Shown one piece after another: positions 1 through 7,428 of a DNA stretch of 36,598 nt. Each line of letters starts with the position of its first letter. Within the stretch, counting starts at the first letter, position 1. A model generated the notes under the pieces. That model was not told the DNA's origin. It was given only the letters and a program-made list of their open reading frames with translations, and did not search any database. Made by a program: the position numbers and the translations under genes. Source of the stretch: Planctomycetota bacterium (GTDB lineage Bacteria > Planctomycetota > UBA1135 > GCA-002686595); the NCBI GenBank assembly GCA_029259605.1, contig JAJDEV010000272.1, positions 1-36,598 of the forward strand. Direction: 5' to 3'.

Positions 1-139
1 TGTGCGTCAGATCAGCGCTTCGCGACCGAAGCGCGTGGAGGCGACCTTGACGGGTCGTCGAACCCGGTGAGGAAGGGAAGCGTTGACATGGCGCGCAGCT
101 GCGTCGATCTCGGTGAAGGCTCATGAATGATCCGGGCTA
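1..139. repeat. Palindromic dispersed repeat, copy A (cut by window edge)
   Basis: This stretch aligns without gaps to 3409-3547 of copy B. It contains the internal hairpin with arms GCGCTTCG and CGAAGCGC and ends in the terminal inverted repeat TCCGGGCTA. The left arm lies outside the window. The right terminal TA (138-139) lies inside the stop codon of the minus-strand sulfatase gene, so that gene's TAG is completed by the repeat. Together with copies B and C, this makes a family of elements sitting exactly at gene ends. Open frames running through it are not considered genes. Confidence 0.9.
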
Positions 140-1648
140 GGTGTCGTCGCGCGACGCCTTGCGCTTGCGCTTGAACGTCTCCTGCGGATCCGCGTCGGCG
201 TCGTCCGCGTCCTCCGGGTCCTCGTCCGGGTCGAGTTCGCGATGCGCGGCCCCGACCTTCATCAGCGGCCCGGTGCGATCGAAGGCGAGCTCCGATTCGG
301 GCGGAACGGTCGCGTCGACGCTCTCGAGGTATTGCGTGAGGAGCGCGTTGAGCTCGACGGAATCGTCGGCGCGGCGCCGGCTCAGGTCTCTTTGCTCGCT
401 GATATCGTTCTCGAGGTCGAACAGCGCGCTGCGATCGTAGGCCCAGGTCTTGACGAGCTTGAGATCGCCGCGGATCAACGCCGTTTGCGACGGCCACATC
501 CCGATCGGGAAGTGGAAGACGAAGAAGTCGTTCGGACGGTCCACCGTCCCCTGTCCTCCGTGCGCGAGCACGGGCGCGAGGCTGCCCCCCTCGACCACCG
601 CCGGCACTTCGAACTCGGGGTTGATCCAATCGAGCACGGTGGGCAGCAGGTCGTAGCCGATCACCGGCACACTCGAAACGACGCCGGCATCGATGTCGGG
701 CCCGCGCACGATGAACGGGACACGGATGCCGCCCTCGTACACGTAGCCCTTGCTGTAGCTGAGCGGCCAAGCGCGCACCTTCGCGCCGCGCCCGTCGAAG
801 AAGCCGTTGTCCGCTAGATAGATGACGTAGGTGCGGTCCGCGATCCGGAGTCGATCGAGCGTCTCGAGCACGCGCCCCACACCCGCGTCGAGGTCCTCGT
901 TCATCGCCGCGAACTCGACATCCGAGTGACGCTTGCCGCGCGGGATGCTGTCGTACTTCGCGCGCATCCCGGGACTCGCTGCGACCTTGGCGTGGTCGGC
1001 GTAGTGCGAGACCTGCACGAAGAACGGCCGCTCGGCGGCGACCTGGCGCTCGATGAAATCGACCGCACGCGCGGTGACCTCGTACGCGCGCTTCGGATCC
1101 TCCGGTTGGTCGCTCGGGTTGCCCGTCCGGTTCCCGGTCGCGCCGTCCGACTCGTCGTACCCACACTCATCGGGCGGGATCGAGATGTGCCACTTGCCGA
1201 AGTGCGCCGTCACGTAGCGCGCATCCGCCTTCTTGATCAAGCTCGGCAACGAGAGCTCCGGGTCGCAGTGCTGGCGCGCCGCGGAACTGTTCGACGTCAC
1301 GCGCAGCTTCGCGGGCGAGATCCCCCACAGGATGCTGTGCCGCGTCGGTGAGCACACCGGCGCGGGCGCGTAGCCGCGGCGAAAGCGCATGCCGTCGCGC
1401 ATCAGCGCGTCGATGCTCGGCGTGCGGTAGAAGTCGCTGCGCGAGTTCGCGACGTCCGGATCCATCGGGGCCGACAGCGCGTTCCACCCCTGGTCGTCGG
1501 CGAGCAGCAAGACGATGTTTGGAGGGCCGACGGCGTCCGTTTCCGGGCGCGGAGGCGCGGGCGCAACTCGACCCGAGAACGGGAGGGCACCCGCCGCCGA
1601 GAGGGTCGCAGCGCCCAGAAGAACGGTTCGGAGGAAGGAGGAGACCAT
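137..1648 (-). CDS. Secreted Cys-type sulfatase
   Basis: Hydrolyses sulfate esters, probably of sulfated polysaccharides, outside the cytoplasm. The 503-residue protein starts with a signal peptide (about residues 1-22). The catalytic apparatus is intact: metal-binding Asp51-Asp52 near the start of the fold, the formylglycine motif Cys99-Ser-Pro-Thr-Arg103, Gly-Lys152-Trp-His154, the Asp280-Asn281-Gly metal site and a Lys300 followed by Glu-Gly-Gly. Cys99 is expected to be oxidised to formylglycine by a maturation enzyme that is not in this window. The last 30 or so residues are very rich in Asp and Glu, then basic, and look like a disordered tail. The gene is divergent from the FG-GAP gene, with a 215-bp gap holding no other gene. 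Its TAG stop lies in the terminal repeat of copy A. The sulfatase assignment is firm; the substrate is unknown. Confidence 0.95.
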   Translation of the reverse strand: MVSSFLRTVLLGAATLSAAGALPFSGRVAPAPPRPETDAVGPPNIVLLLADDQGWNALSAPMDPDVANSRSDFYRTPSIDALMRDGMRFRRGYAPAPVCSPTRHSILWGISPAKLRVTSNSSAARQHCDPELSLPSLIKKADARYVTAHFGKWHISIPPDECGYDESDGATGNRTGNPSDQPEDPKRAYEVTARAVDFIERQVAAERPFFVQVSHYADHAKVAASPGMRAKYDSIPRGKRHSDVEFAAMNEDLDAGVGRVLETLDRLRIADRTYVIYLADNGFFDGRGAKVRAWPLSYSKGYVYEGGIRVPFIVRGPDIDAGVVSSVPVIGYDLLPTVLDWINPEFEVPAVVEGGSLAPVLAHGGQGTVDRPNDFFVFHFPIGMWPSQTALIRGDLKLVKTWAYDRSALFDLENDISEQRDLSRRRADDSVELNALLTQYLESVDATVPPESELAFDRTGPLMKVGAAHRELDPDEDPEDADDADADPQETFKRKRKASRDDT

Positions 1649-1863
1649 CGGAGCCGCGCCATCCTATGCGTTCGCCCTCGCCCGTGGTCAGCGCGCGGTT
1701 CGCTGGCGGAGCGATCCGGTAGGCACAGAACCGAGCCCCAGACTCTCGCAGAGGTGTTTTTTTTTTCGGGAATACCTGTTCCGGATGGGACGACAAAGCT
1801 ATATACCTACCCTGCGTCGGTAATCCATTGCTGCCTTCCGTTCGCTTCCCGAGGACTCGTCCC

Positions 1864-3369
1864 ATGCGCCCCATCCACACACCCCTCCTCTTGCTCCTGC
1901 TCTCGGCCGCTGCGAGCGGCCAGCAGACCCTCAAGCGCGTCCTGCCGATCGGCGCGATGAACCACGATCACAGTGGGTTCTCGGTCGCGACGCATCGCGG
2001 GATGGCCATCGTCGGCTCGCCCGATGCCGACGAGAACGGCGTCATCAAGACGGGCTCGGCCTTCCTGTTCGACACGCGAACGGGCGCGCGGACCGGGCGC
2101 CTCGTGGCGAGCGACGGCGCGGCTTTCGACTTGTTCGGACACGCCGTCGCGATCAGCGGGAACACGGCGGTCGTCGGAGCCACGGGCGCGAACGCGGTCT
2201 ACGTCTACGACGTGACGACGAAGACCGAACTCCGGAAGCTGACTCCGAACGACCCCAACGCACCGGTTGGCTTCGGTGTCAGCGTCGCGATCGACGACGA
2301 ACACGTGATCGTCGGAGCGCCCTACGAAAACTCGGTGGCGAGCAAGTCGGGGGCGGCATACGTCTACAACCTCGGCACCGGCCGCGTGCTGCAGCTGCTT
2401 CCGGACGACCTCCAAGGTGGAGACGTCTTCGGAATCAAAGTCGCGATCCGTGGCAAACTAGCGGCCGTCAGCGCCGTCGGATCGGACGCGTTCGGAGTGA
2501 ATGCCGGAACCGTGTACGTCATGGACCTCGAATCGGGGCGCGTCGTCACCAAGCTCTTCCCGCAATCCTCGGCGCAGCACTTCGGTTTCGGTGATCAGAT
2601 CTCGATCGACGGAGAGCTGGTCGTCGTCGGCGAGCAGCTCAGCTCGCGCTACGGATTCCATTCGGGCGCAGCCTACCTCTTCGATGCACGAACGGGAGAG
2701 GAGCTCGTCGCCTTGGTCGGATCGAATACCAACGAGGATGACCTGTTCGGCTGCTCGGTCTCGATCTCGGGCAACACCGTCGTGGTGGGCGCGAGAGTCG
2801 CGACGAAGAACTTCGGCTCAGCGTACGTGTTCGACGCATCGTCAGGCCACGAACTGGAGTTCCTTCGCGCGACCGGACGCACGGGAGACGACTTCGGCCG
2901 CTCCGTGGCGATCGACGCCGACTCGATCGTCATCGGATCTCCGTACCACGACGGCGCGGGGTGGAACGCCGGCGCCGCGTTCTCCTACTCGACCGCCGCG
3001 ATGTCGAACGTGCGCAACGGAACCGGGGCCAACGCAGTGATCCTCAGCGAGGTGCGCGGTGCGACGGTCGGCGGTGCGTGGAAGGCCGAACTCGACTGCT
3101 CCGGTCACCAGCCGGGCCTCGCGGCGCTCGTGCTCCAGAGTGCGCCGGCGTCCGGCATCTTCCTCCGCGGGGGCGAGGTTCTCATCGACCTCACGGGGCC
3201 GCGCCTCGGCGTGCTCGTCCTCCCCCACACCGGTGGAACCGAGACCTTCTCGCTCTCCATTCCCGATCCGCTGTTCCTGTACGGCGCGAACGCGGCCGTG
3301 CAGGGCGTCGTGTTCGGTGCACCTGGCTACGAGCTGTCGAACGCGATCGACTTCACGGTCGGACGCTAG
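1864..3369 (+). CDS. Secreted FG-GAP beta-propeller protein with C-terminal surface domain
   Basis: A 501-residue exported protein of unknown ligand. I choose the ATG at 1864 because it begins a clear signal peptide (hydrophobic Leu run ending Ala-Ala-Ser-Gly) and has GAGGA about ten bases upstream; the longer frame from a TTG at 1828 adds nothing recognisable. Residues about 20-385 hold repeated blades of the FG-GAP type, with recurring phrases such as FGxxVAI, VVGA and GAAYVY, typical of seven-bladed propellers. Residues about 385-501 form a beta-rich C-terminal module ending LSNAIDFTVGR. Its final motif resembles the end of the Spondin_N protein at 18341-19405, suggesting a shared surface or sorting module (inference). 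The TAG stop is supplied by the left end of repeat copy B. Likely role: cell-surface binding or adhesion. Confidence 0.88.
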   Translation: MRPIHTPLLLLLLSAAASGQQTLKRVLPIGAMNHDHSGFSVATHRGMAIVGSPDADENGVIKTGSAFLFDTRTGARTGRLVASDGAAFDLFGHAVAISGNTAVVGATGANAVYVYDVTTKTELRKLTPNDPNAPVGFGVSVAIDDEHVIVGAPYENSVASKSGAAYVYNLGTGRVLQLLPDDLQGGDVFGIKVAIRGKLAAVSAVGSDAFGVNAGTVYVMDLESGRVVTKLFPQSSAQHFGFGDQISIDGELVVVGEQLSSRYGFHSGAAYLFDARTGEELVALVGSNTNEDDLFGCSVSISGNTVVVGARVATKNFGSAYVFDASSGHELEFLRATGRTGDDFGRSVAIDADSIVIGSPYHDGAGWNAGAAFSYSTAAMSNVRNGTGANAVILSEVRGATVGGAWKAELDCSGHQPGLAALVLQSAPASGIFLRGGEVLIDLTGPRLGVLVLPHTGGTETFSLSIPDPLFLYGANAAVQGVVFGAPGYELSNAIDFTVGR

Positions 3370-3547
3370 CCCGGGTGATTCATGAGGCTTTGCCGAGATC
3401 GACGCGGATGCGCGTCAGATCAGCGCTTCGCGACCGAAGCGCGTGGAGGCGACCTTGACGGGTCGTCGAACCCGGTGAGGGAGGGAAGCGTTGATATGGC
3501 GCGTAGCTGCGTCGATCTCGGTGAAGGCTCATGAACAACCCGGGCTA
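3367..3547. repeat. Palindromic dispersed repeat, copy B (complete, 181 bp)
   Basis: The complete copy. The outer arms (3367-3414 and 3500-3547) are inverted repeats matching at about 40 of 48 positions, beginning TAGCCCGGGT at each end. Inside are a perfect 8-bp hairpin at 3423-3442 (loop CGAC) and a 5-bp hairpin at 3459-3474 (arms CGGGT and ACCCG). The outermost bases are TA on both sides. Removing the element with one TA joins GGACGC to TAACCG, restoring a TAA stop for the upstream FG-GAP gene at the same codon. This fits a MITE-like element that inserts at TA, but a structured RNA or bidirectional terminator is also possible. No transposase is encoded. Confidence 0.9.
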
Positions 3548-3723
3548 ACCGACCGATCGCACGTTCTCGAGCGACGCGTTCCCGTCTTTCGACAGGGGCG
3601 CGTCGCTCTCGCGTCCGAGCCAGCCTCGCTCGCGCACGGCGTGTTCTGCCTACGCATTTTTGCCCATTCCGATACGCCATTGTCCCCCGCCACACGCCTC
3701 CAATGCGCCGGTAACGTGCTAGC

Positions 3724-3757
3724 GCGCGCCCATCGGAAGAGTCTCCGATGGACGCGC
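3724..3757 (+). promoter_or_regulatory. Strong hairpin in the leader of the cbb3 operon
   Basis: A perfect 8-bp stem CCATCGGA/TCCGATGG (3730-3737 with 3744-3751, loop AGAGTC) is extended by GCGCG/CGCGC after one mismatch. It lies ten bases before the first gene of the oxidase operon. It has no following T run, so it is not a standard terminator. It could affect translation initiation or messenger stability, or be a protein-binding palindrome. I saw no FNR-type TTGAT-N4-ATCAA box in the 220-bp gap upstream (3548-3767). The structure is seen; the function is inference. Confidence 0.45.
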
Positions 3758-3767
3758 CCGACACAGC

Positions 3768-4856
3768 ATGAAGCCGACTCTCCGACAGAGGCCCGCGCAG
3801 CACCGGACCTGCGGTAGCGCGACGACGGGCACGTTCGTCCTCGCGCTCGCCGCCGCGCTCTTCATCGCCCCGTTCCTCCGCGCGCCGGACGGAATGGACG
3901 ACACGACCGCCGAGGGTTGGGTCGATTGGCAACGCGCCGCGGTGAACGATCGCGACGAGGGGCCGTTCGACTTTCCGTTCGAAGAGGACGTGCGCGACTG
4001 CGAGGCCGAGTACGAGCTCGAGCTCGCCAGCGTCATCGCCATGGAGAGCGAAGCGCGCTTCGGGCTCGACTCCACGGCGCTCGCCGCGACGGGCTTGATC
4101 GACGTGGAGCGCGTGCGCGCCGGACGGGTCTCCTTCGAGCAGCACTGCTCGGGATGCCACGGAACAACGGGCGACGGCGGGGGTCCGGCGGCGCGCTACC
4201 TGAAGCCGCGGCCGCGCAATTTCCGCAAGGGCCTCTTCAAGTTCACGAGCACGGACTCCGGGAGTCGACCGTTGCGCGAGGATCTGTTCGGCACGCTCAC
4301 ACGCGGCCTGGTCGGGTCCTCGATGCCCGACTTCCGCCTACTCTCGGAGGAAAAGCGCTGGGACCTGGTCGAGTACGTGCGCTACCTCGCGATCCGCGGC
4401 GAGTTCGAGCAGCTCTTCCTCGACTTTTGTTGGGAGGAGGGTGAGCTCGTCGACGCGAACGAGACGGCGGAGATCGTGGTGGACCGTTGGTCCGGCGCGT
4501 CGATGCGCCCGATCTACCCGGCCTCGCTCGAGCCCGACAACGACGCCGCTTCGATCGAGCGCGGACGCGAGATCTACCTCGACGGCGCGCGCGCGAACTG
4601 CGCCGCGTGCCACGGTGACGAGGGACGCGGCGACGGGCCTTCGGCCACGGCGTTCGAAGACGCGTGGGGCTATCCCGTCCAACCGCGTGACCTGACCAGC
4701 GGCGTGTTCCGCGCCGGCTCGCGCGCTGCCGACCTCTATCGCTCGATCGCGACCGGAATCAACGGCACGCCGATGCCCGCGTTCGCCGGATCGATCACTC
4801 CGGACGAGATGTGGGACCTGACCCACTTCGTCCAAAGCCTGGGAAACCGAGACTGA
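3768..4856 (+). CDS. Membrane-anchored diheme cytochrome c, first gene of the cbb3 operon (CcoP-like role)
   Basis: Carries electrons towards the terminal oxidase encoded downstream. The 362-residue protein has one N-terminal membrane segment (about 20-38), then about 85 residues without heme, then two class I cytochrome c domains. Heme 1 is at Cys127-Ser-Gly-Cys130-His131 with probable ligand Met186 in SSMPDF. Heme 2 is at Cys278-Ala-Ala-Cys281-His282 with Met336 in TPMPAF. No CcoP gene follows ccoO in the operon, so this diheme protein is the natural candidate to fill CcoP's role, although its order (before ccoN) and its long spacer are unlike ordinary CcoP. The stop overlaps the ccoN start as TGATG, implying coupled translation. 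Alternatively it is an extra electron-donor cytochrome. The heme assignment is firm; the subunit role is inference. Confidence 0.9.
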   Translation: MKPTLRQRPAQHRTCGSATTGTFVLALAAALFIAPFLRAPDGMDDTTAEGWVDWQRAAVNDRDEGPFDFPFEEDVRDCEAEYELELASVIAMESEARFGLDSTALAATGLIDVERVRAGRVSFEQHCSGCHGTTGDGGGPAARYLKPRPRNFRKGLFKFTSTDSGSRPLREDLFGTLTRGLVGSSMPDFRLLSEEKRWDLVEYVRYLAIRGEFEQLFLDFCWEEGELVDANETAEIVVDRWSGASMRPIYPASLEPDNDAASIERGREIYLDGARANCAACHGDEGRGDGPSATAFEDAWGYPVQPRDLTSGVFRAGSRAADLYRSIATGINGTPMPAFAGSITPDEMWDLTHFVQSLGNRD

Positions 4857-6301
4857 TGCAAGCCGCGGCGCTCACGCTCTCCGACGACGGCAAGTCGCTC
4901 GTCAACTATCGCTTGGTGCGACTGCACCTGCACGCGGCCGGGATCGCACTCCTCGTGAGCATGGTCGCCGGCTTCCTCTACTCGTTGCAGTTCGTCGGCT
5001 ACTACCCGTTCGGGCAGGAGTTCCTGTCACCGGGTCGAGTCCGACTGTTGCACACGAACCTCGCTGCGTACGGCTGGCTCGTCAACGGGTTCACGGCGAT
5101 GCTGTACTACGCGGTGCCGCGCTTGACCGGCAAGCGTGTGTGGTCGGACAAGGTCGGCAACCTGATCTTCGTCGTCTGGCAGTTCATCCTCGTCGCCGCG
5201 GGCGCGGGCTTCTTGCTCGGCAAGGCGCAGGCGATCGAGTGGGGCGAAACGCCGACCGGCTTCCGTCCCGGATCGTTCGAGCTGAACTGGATCCCCGTCG
5301 ACCTGCTCGTCGTCGTCGGCGCCGTGCTCGTGATCATCCAGTTCATGGTGCCGCTCTACGGCGCGCGCAAAACCAAGTTCTACGTGTCCCTGTGGTACTT
5401 CACGGCCGGGCTCGTGTGGCTCGCGCTGACGTATCTCATGGGGAACATCATCCCCGAGTGGGTCCTTCCGGGCGCGGCGGGAGCAGCGGTCACGGGACTC
5501 TTCATCCACGACCTCGTCGGCTTGTACGTGACGCCCATGGGTTGGGGCCTGATGTACTTCTTCGTGCCGCTGATCCTGAAGAAGCCGATCTGGAGCCACT
5601 CGCTCTCGGTCATCGGCTTCTGGGCACTGGCCTTCTTCTATCCGCTCGGCGGCGTGCACCACTTCCTGCTGAGCCCGATCCCCGACTACGTCGAGTTCGG
5701 CGCGATCTCGACGACGATCGCGATCGAGGTCGTCGTGACGACGGTCGTCGTCAACTTCTTCATGACGCTGCGCGGCAACTGGAGCGCGCTGCGCACGAAC
5801 ATGGCGATCCGGTGGTTCTATGCCGGCGCGATCATGTACTTCATCACGTGCTTCCAATGCGCGTTCCAGGTCACGTGGACGTTCCAGAAGATCATCCACT
5901 TCACCGACTGGGTCGTCGGCCACGCGCACCTGATCATGTTCGGGACCTTCACGTTCTGGATGTTCGGCGTGATCGACTGGCTTTGGCCGCGCATCTGCCG
6001 CCGCAACTGGGCGTCGAACAAGCTGCGCACGTGGCACTTCTGGCTCTCGACCGTGGGCATCATGGTCATGTTCTTGGACCTGATGATCGCGGGCCTCATC
6101 GCCGGCTTCATGCAGAGGGACCTGAACCACTGGATGGAGATCGTCACGGCCTCGGTTCCGTTCTGGTGGGTGCGCACCGTGTCAGGCGGCATGCTCCTCA
6201 CCGGCATGCTCTGCATGCTCTACAACATGCGCGCGACCATGAACGGCGATAAGCCGTACGTCGAGGACGACTACCTCGCACTCGAGGCGGAGGGCGCCTG
6301 A
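4856..6301 (+). CDS. ccoN: cbb3-type cytochrome c oxidase subunit I
   Basis: The catalytic, proton-pumping core of the high-affinity oxidase, reducing oxygen to water in the cytoplasmic membrane. The ATG at 4856 overlaps the previous stop; a longer frame from 4811 lies inside the upstream gene. The 481 residues are almost all membrane helices. Matching known CcoN residues: His66 (low-spin heme b), copper-B ligands His218, His268 and His269, the cross-linking tyrosine Tyr262, and His356 and His358 in GHAH for the two hemes. The segment after GHAH reads LIMFGTF rather than the classical SGALGW, so this is a divergent branch of the family. All metal and heme ligands are present, so it should be active. 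It overlaps ccoO by TGATG. Confidence 0.95.
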   Translation: MQAAALTLSDDGKSLVNYRLVRLHLHAAGIALLVSMVAGFLYSLQFVGYYPFGQEFLSPGRVRLLHTNLAAYGWLVNGFTAMLYYAVPRLTGKRVWSDKVGNLIFVVWQFILVAAGAGFLLGKAQAIEWGETPTGFRPGSFELNWIPVDLLVVVGAVLVIIQFMVPLYGARKTKFYVSLWYFTAGLVWLALTYLMGNIIPEWVLPGAAGAAVTGLFIHDLVGLYVTPMGWGLMYFFVPLILKKPIWSHSLSVIGFWALAFFYPLGGVHHFLLSPIPDYVEFGAISTTIAIEVVVTTVVVNFFMTLRGNWSALRTNMAIRWFYAGAIMYFITCFQCAFQVTWTFQKIIHFTDWVVGHAHLIMFGTFTFWMFGVIDWLWPRICRRNWASNKLRTWHFWLSTVGIMVMFLDLMIAGLIAGFMQRDLNHWMEIVTASVPFWWVRTVSGGMLLTGMLCMLYNMRATMNGDKPYVEDDYLALEAEGA

Positions 6302-6915
6302 TGGAACGCTTCTACACCTTCTTCTTCGTCGCCGGACTCGGCTGCTTCGCCGTCGCCTTCATGCTGAGCATGGTGTTCCCATGGATGAGCCTCGGGAGCT
6401 ACCACGGCATGGACTACCAGACGCTCGAGGACCTCGCGAAGACGCCGAGCGAGTCGTTCGAGCAACTCGCCTCCGACTATCCCGACGCGTTCGGAGCGGC
6501 GTTCGGCGAGGTCGATTCGGAGAGCTACGGCGAAGCGCTGCGACTCGGCCGCGACGTCTACGTCGGTCAAGCCTGCTGGCACTGCCACAGCCAGTACGTC
6601 CGTGTCGTCTCGAACGAAGCGCAACGCTTCGGTCCCGCATCGACGGCGCAGGAGTTCCAGAACGCGCTGAACCAGCCGCACCTGTGGGGCACGCGCCGCG
6701 TCGGACCCGACCTCGGGCGCGAAGCGGGCAAGCGCTCGAACGACTGGCACATCGCGCACCTGATCCGCCCGAAGAACGTCGCGCCGTTGTCCGTGATGCC
6801 GGCCTACGACTTCTACTTCGAGGACGACGGGACGCCCCAGAAGGAGGGCTTCGCGCTCGTCACGTACTTGCAGTGGCTGGGCACCACCTACACCGAGGAC
6901 GGAATCACGCCATGA
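6301..6915 (+). CDS. ccoO: cbb3-type cytochrome c oxidase monoheme subunit II
   Basis: The membrane-anchored monoheme cytochrome c subunit that passes electrons to CcoN. The 204-residue protein has an N-terminal membrane helix (about 5-26) and a heme-binding Cys92-Trp-His-Cys95-His96. The family signature follows: HLWGTRRVGPDL, then DWHIAHL, then the axial ligand Met166 in SVMPAY. The length is normal for CcoO. The start overlaps the ccoN stop (TGATG) and the end overlaps the next gene (ATGA), so it is part of one tightly coupled operon. The call is firm. Confidence 0.95.
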   Translation: MERFYTFFFVAGLGCFAVAFMLSMVFPWMSLGSYHGMDYQTLEDLAKTPSESFEQLASDYPDAFGAAFGEVDSESYGEALRLGRDVYVGQACWHCHSQYVRVVSNEAQRFGPASTAQEFQNALNQPHLWGTRRVGPDLGREAGKRSNDWHIAHLIRPKNVAPLSVMPAYDFYFEDDGTPQKEGFALVTYLQWLGTTYTEDGITP

Positions 6916-7232
6916 GCACCGAGCGCAACTCGATCATCAAGCGACGCGTCCACGTGTTCTTCGTCACCTTCGTGACGATCGCCGGGGGCATGTTCACCTT
7001 CAAGCTGTTCTCGTTCATGAAGACCATCAAGCGCGACGAGCTTGCGGGCTTCGCGTTCGATCCGATCCTGATCTACGCGTTCGTCGCGATCGGGTTCGTC
7101 TTCTTGCTCGCGTGGGCGTGGTTGTCGGGACAGTTCCACGACATCGAGCGCGCCAAGTTCGAGATGCTCGAGCGCTTCGAAGCCCAGGAGCGCGCCGAAG
7201 GCCTCACTCCCGGAGATGCGCACGATGCCTGA
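6912..7232 (+). CDS. CcoS-like cbb3 maturation membrane protein with extra N-terminal helix
   Basis: A 106-residue membrane protein starting at an ATG that overlaps the ccoO stop (ATGA). The first half holds a hydrophobic segment at about 15-36. The second half has a helix at about 51-71 followed by SGQFHDIE (72-79) and then KFEML. This closely recalls the CcoS signature, where a single helix ends in SGQFDDLE and a short tail with an Arg-Ile-Leu-type ending. CcoS is needed to insert cofactors into the oxidase. Typical CcoS proteins are about 50-80 residues with one helix, so the N-terminal helix here is an addition. A CcoQ-like role cannot be excluded. The CcoS relation is my reading of a short motif. 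Confidence 0.65.
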   Translation: MSTERNSIIKRRVHVFFVTFVTIAGGMFTFKLFSFMKTIKRDELAGFAFDPILIYAFVAIGFVFLLAWAWLSGQFHDIERAKFEMLERFEAQERAEGLTPGDAHDA

Positions 7233-7428
7233 AGTGGTCGACACCGAGGAGCCGACGGACGCGCAGTCGATCCATCCCGGTTACGGGGACGGCGGTGTGC
7301 CGTGGTTCTTGCTCCTGCTCTATCTGAGCTTCCTCGTCTTCTTCACGTGGTACGTGCTCGAGCTCCAGCTGCCGGACTTCCTCGAACAGGGGCCGGGAGC
7401 TCAGCACGAGTCGGCACCGGCAGAATGA
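7225..7428 (+). CDS. Small single-helix membrane protein of the cbb3 operon
   Basis: A 67-residue protein with one membrane helix at about 26-45, a polar acidic N-terminus and a short periplasmic or cytoplasmic tail. I choose the ATG at 7225 because GGAG lies nine bases upstream; the in-frame ATG at 7216 directly abuts that GGAG and is less likely. It overlaps the CcoS-like gene by eight bases and the ccoI start by four (ATGA). The sequence before and in the helix (HPGYGDGGVPWF, then LLLYLSFLVFF) loosely recalls the N-terminal anchor of CcoP, so it might be a split-off CcoP anchor or a CcoQ-like subunit. No conserved catalytic residues are seen. Function is inferred from context. Confidence 0.7.
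   Translation: MPEVVDTEEPTDAQSIHPGYGDGGVPWFLLLLYLSFLVFFTWYVLELQLPDFLEQGPGAQHESAPAE

Noticed and set aside
12-1166. Long antisense frame over the sulfatase, ending in a peptide also seen at 3420-4160
   Set aside because: It is a shadow of the sulfatase gene. The shared peptide arises only because both frames run through copies of the palindromic repeat.
1740-1863. Ten-T run at 1757-1766 after a small CTCT/AGAG hairpin, and a TATATA at 1800-1805
   Set aside because: No plus-strand gene ends there for the T run to terminate, and no good -35 box stands 17 bases before TATATA. Promoters for the divergent genes must lie here but I cannot place them.
3548-3767. FNR-type site upstream of the cbb3 operon
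   Set aside because: I looked for TTGAT-N4-ATCAA and near matches and found none.
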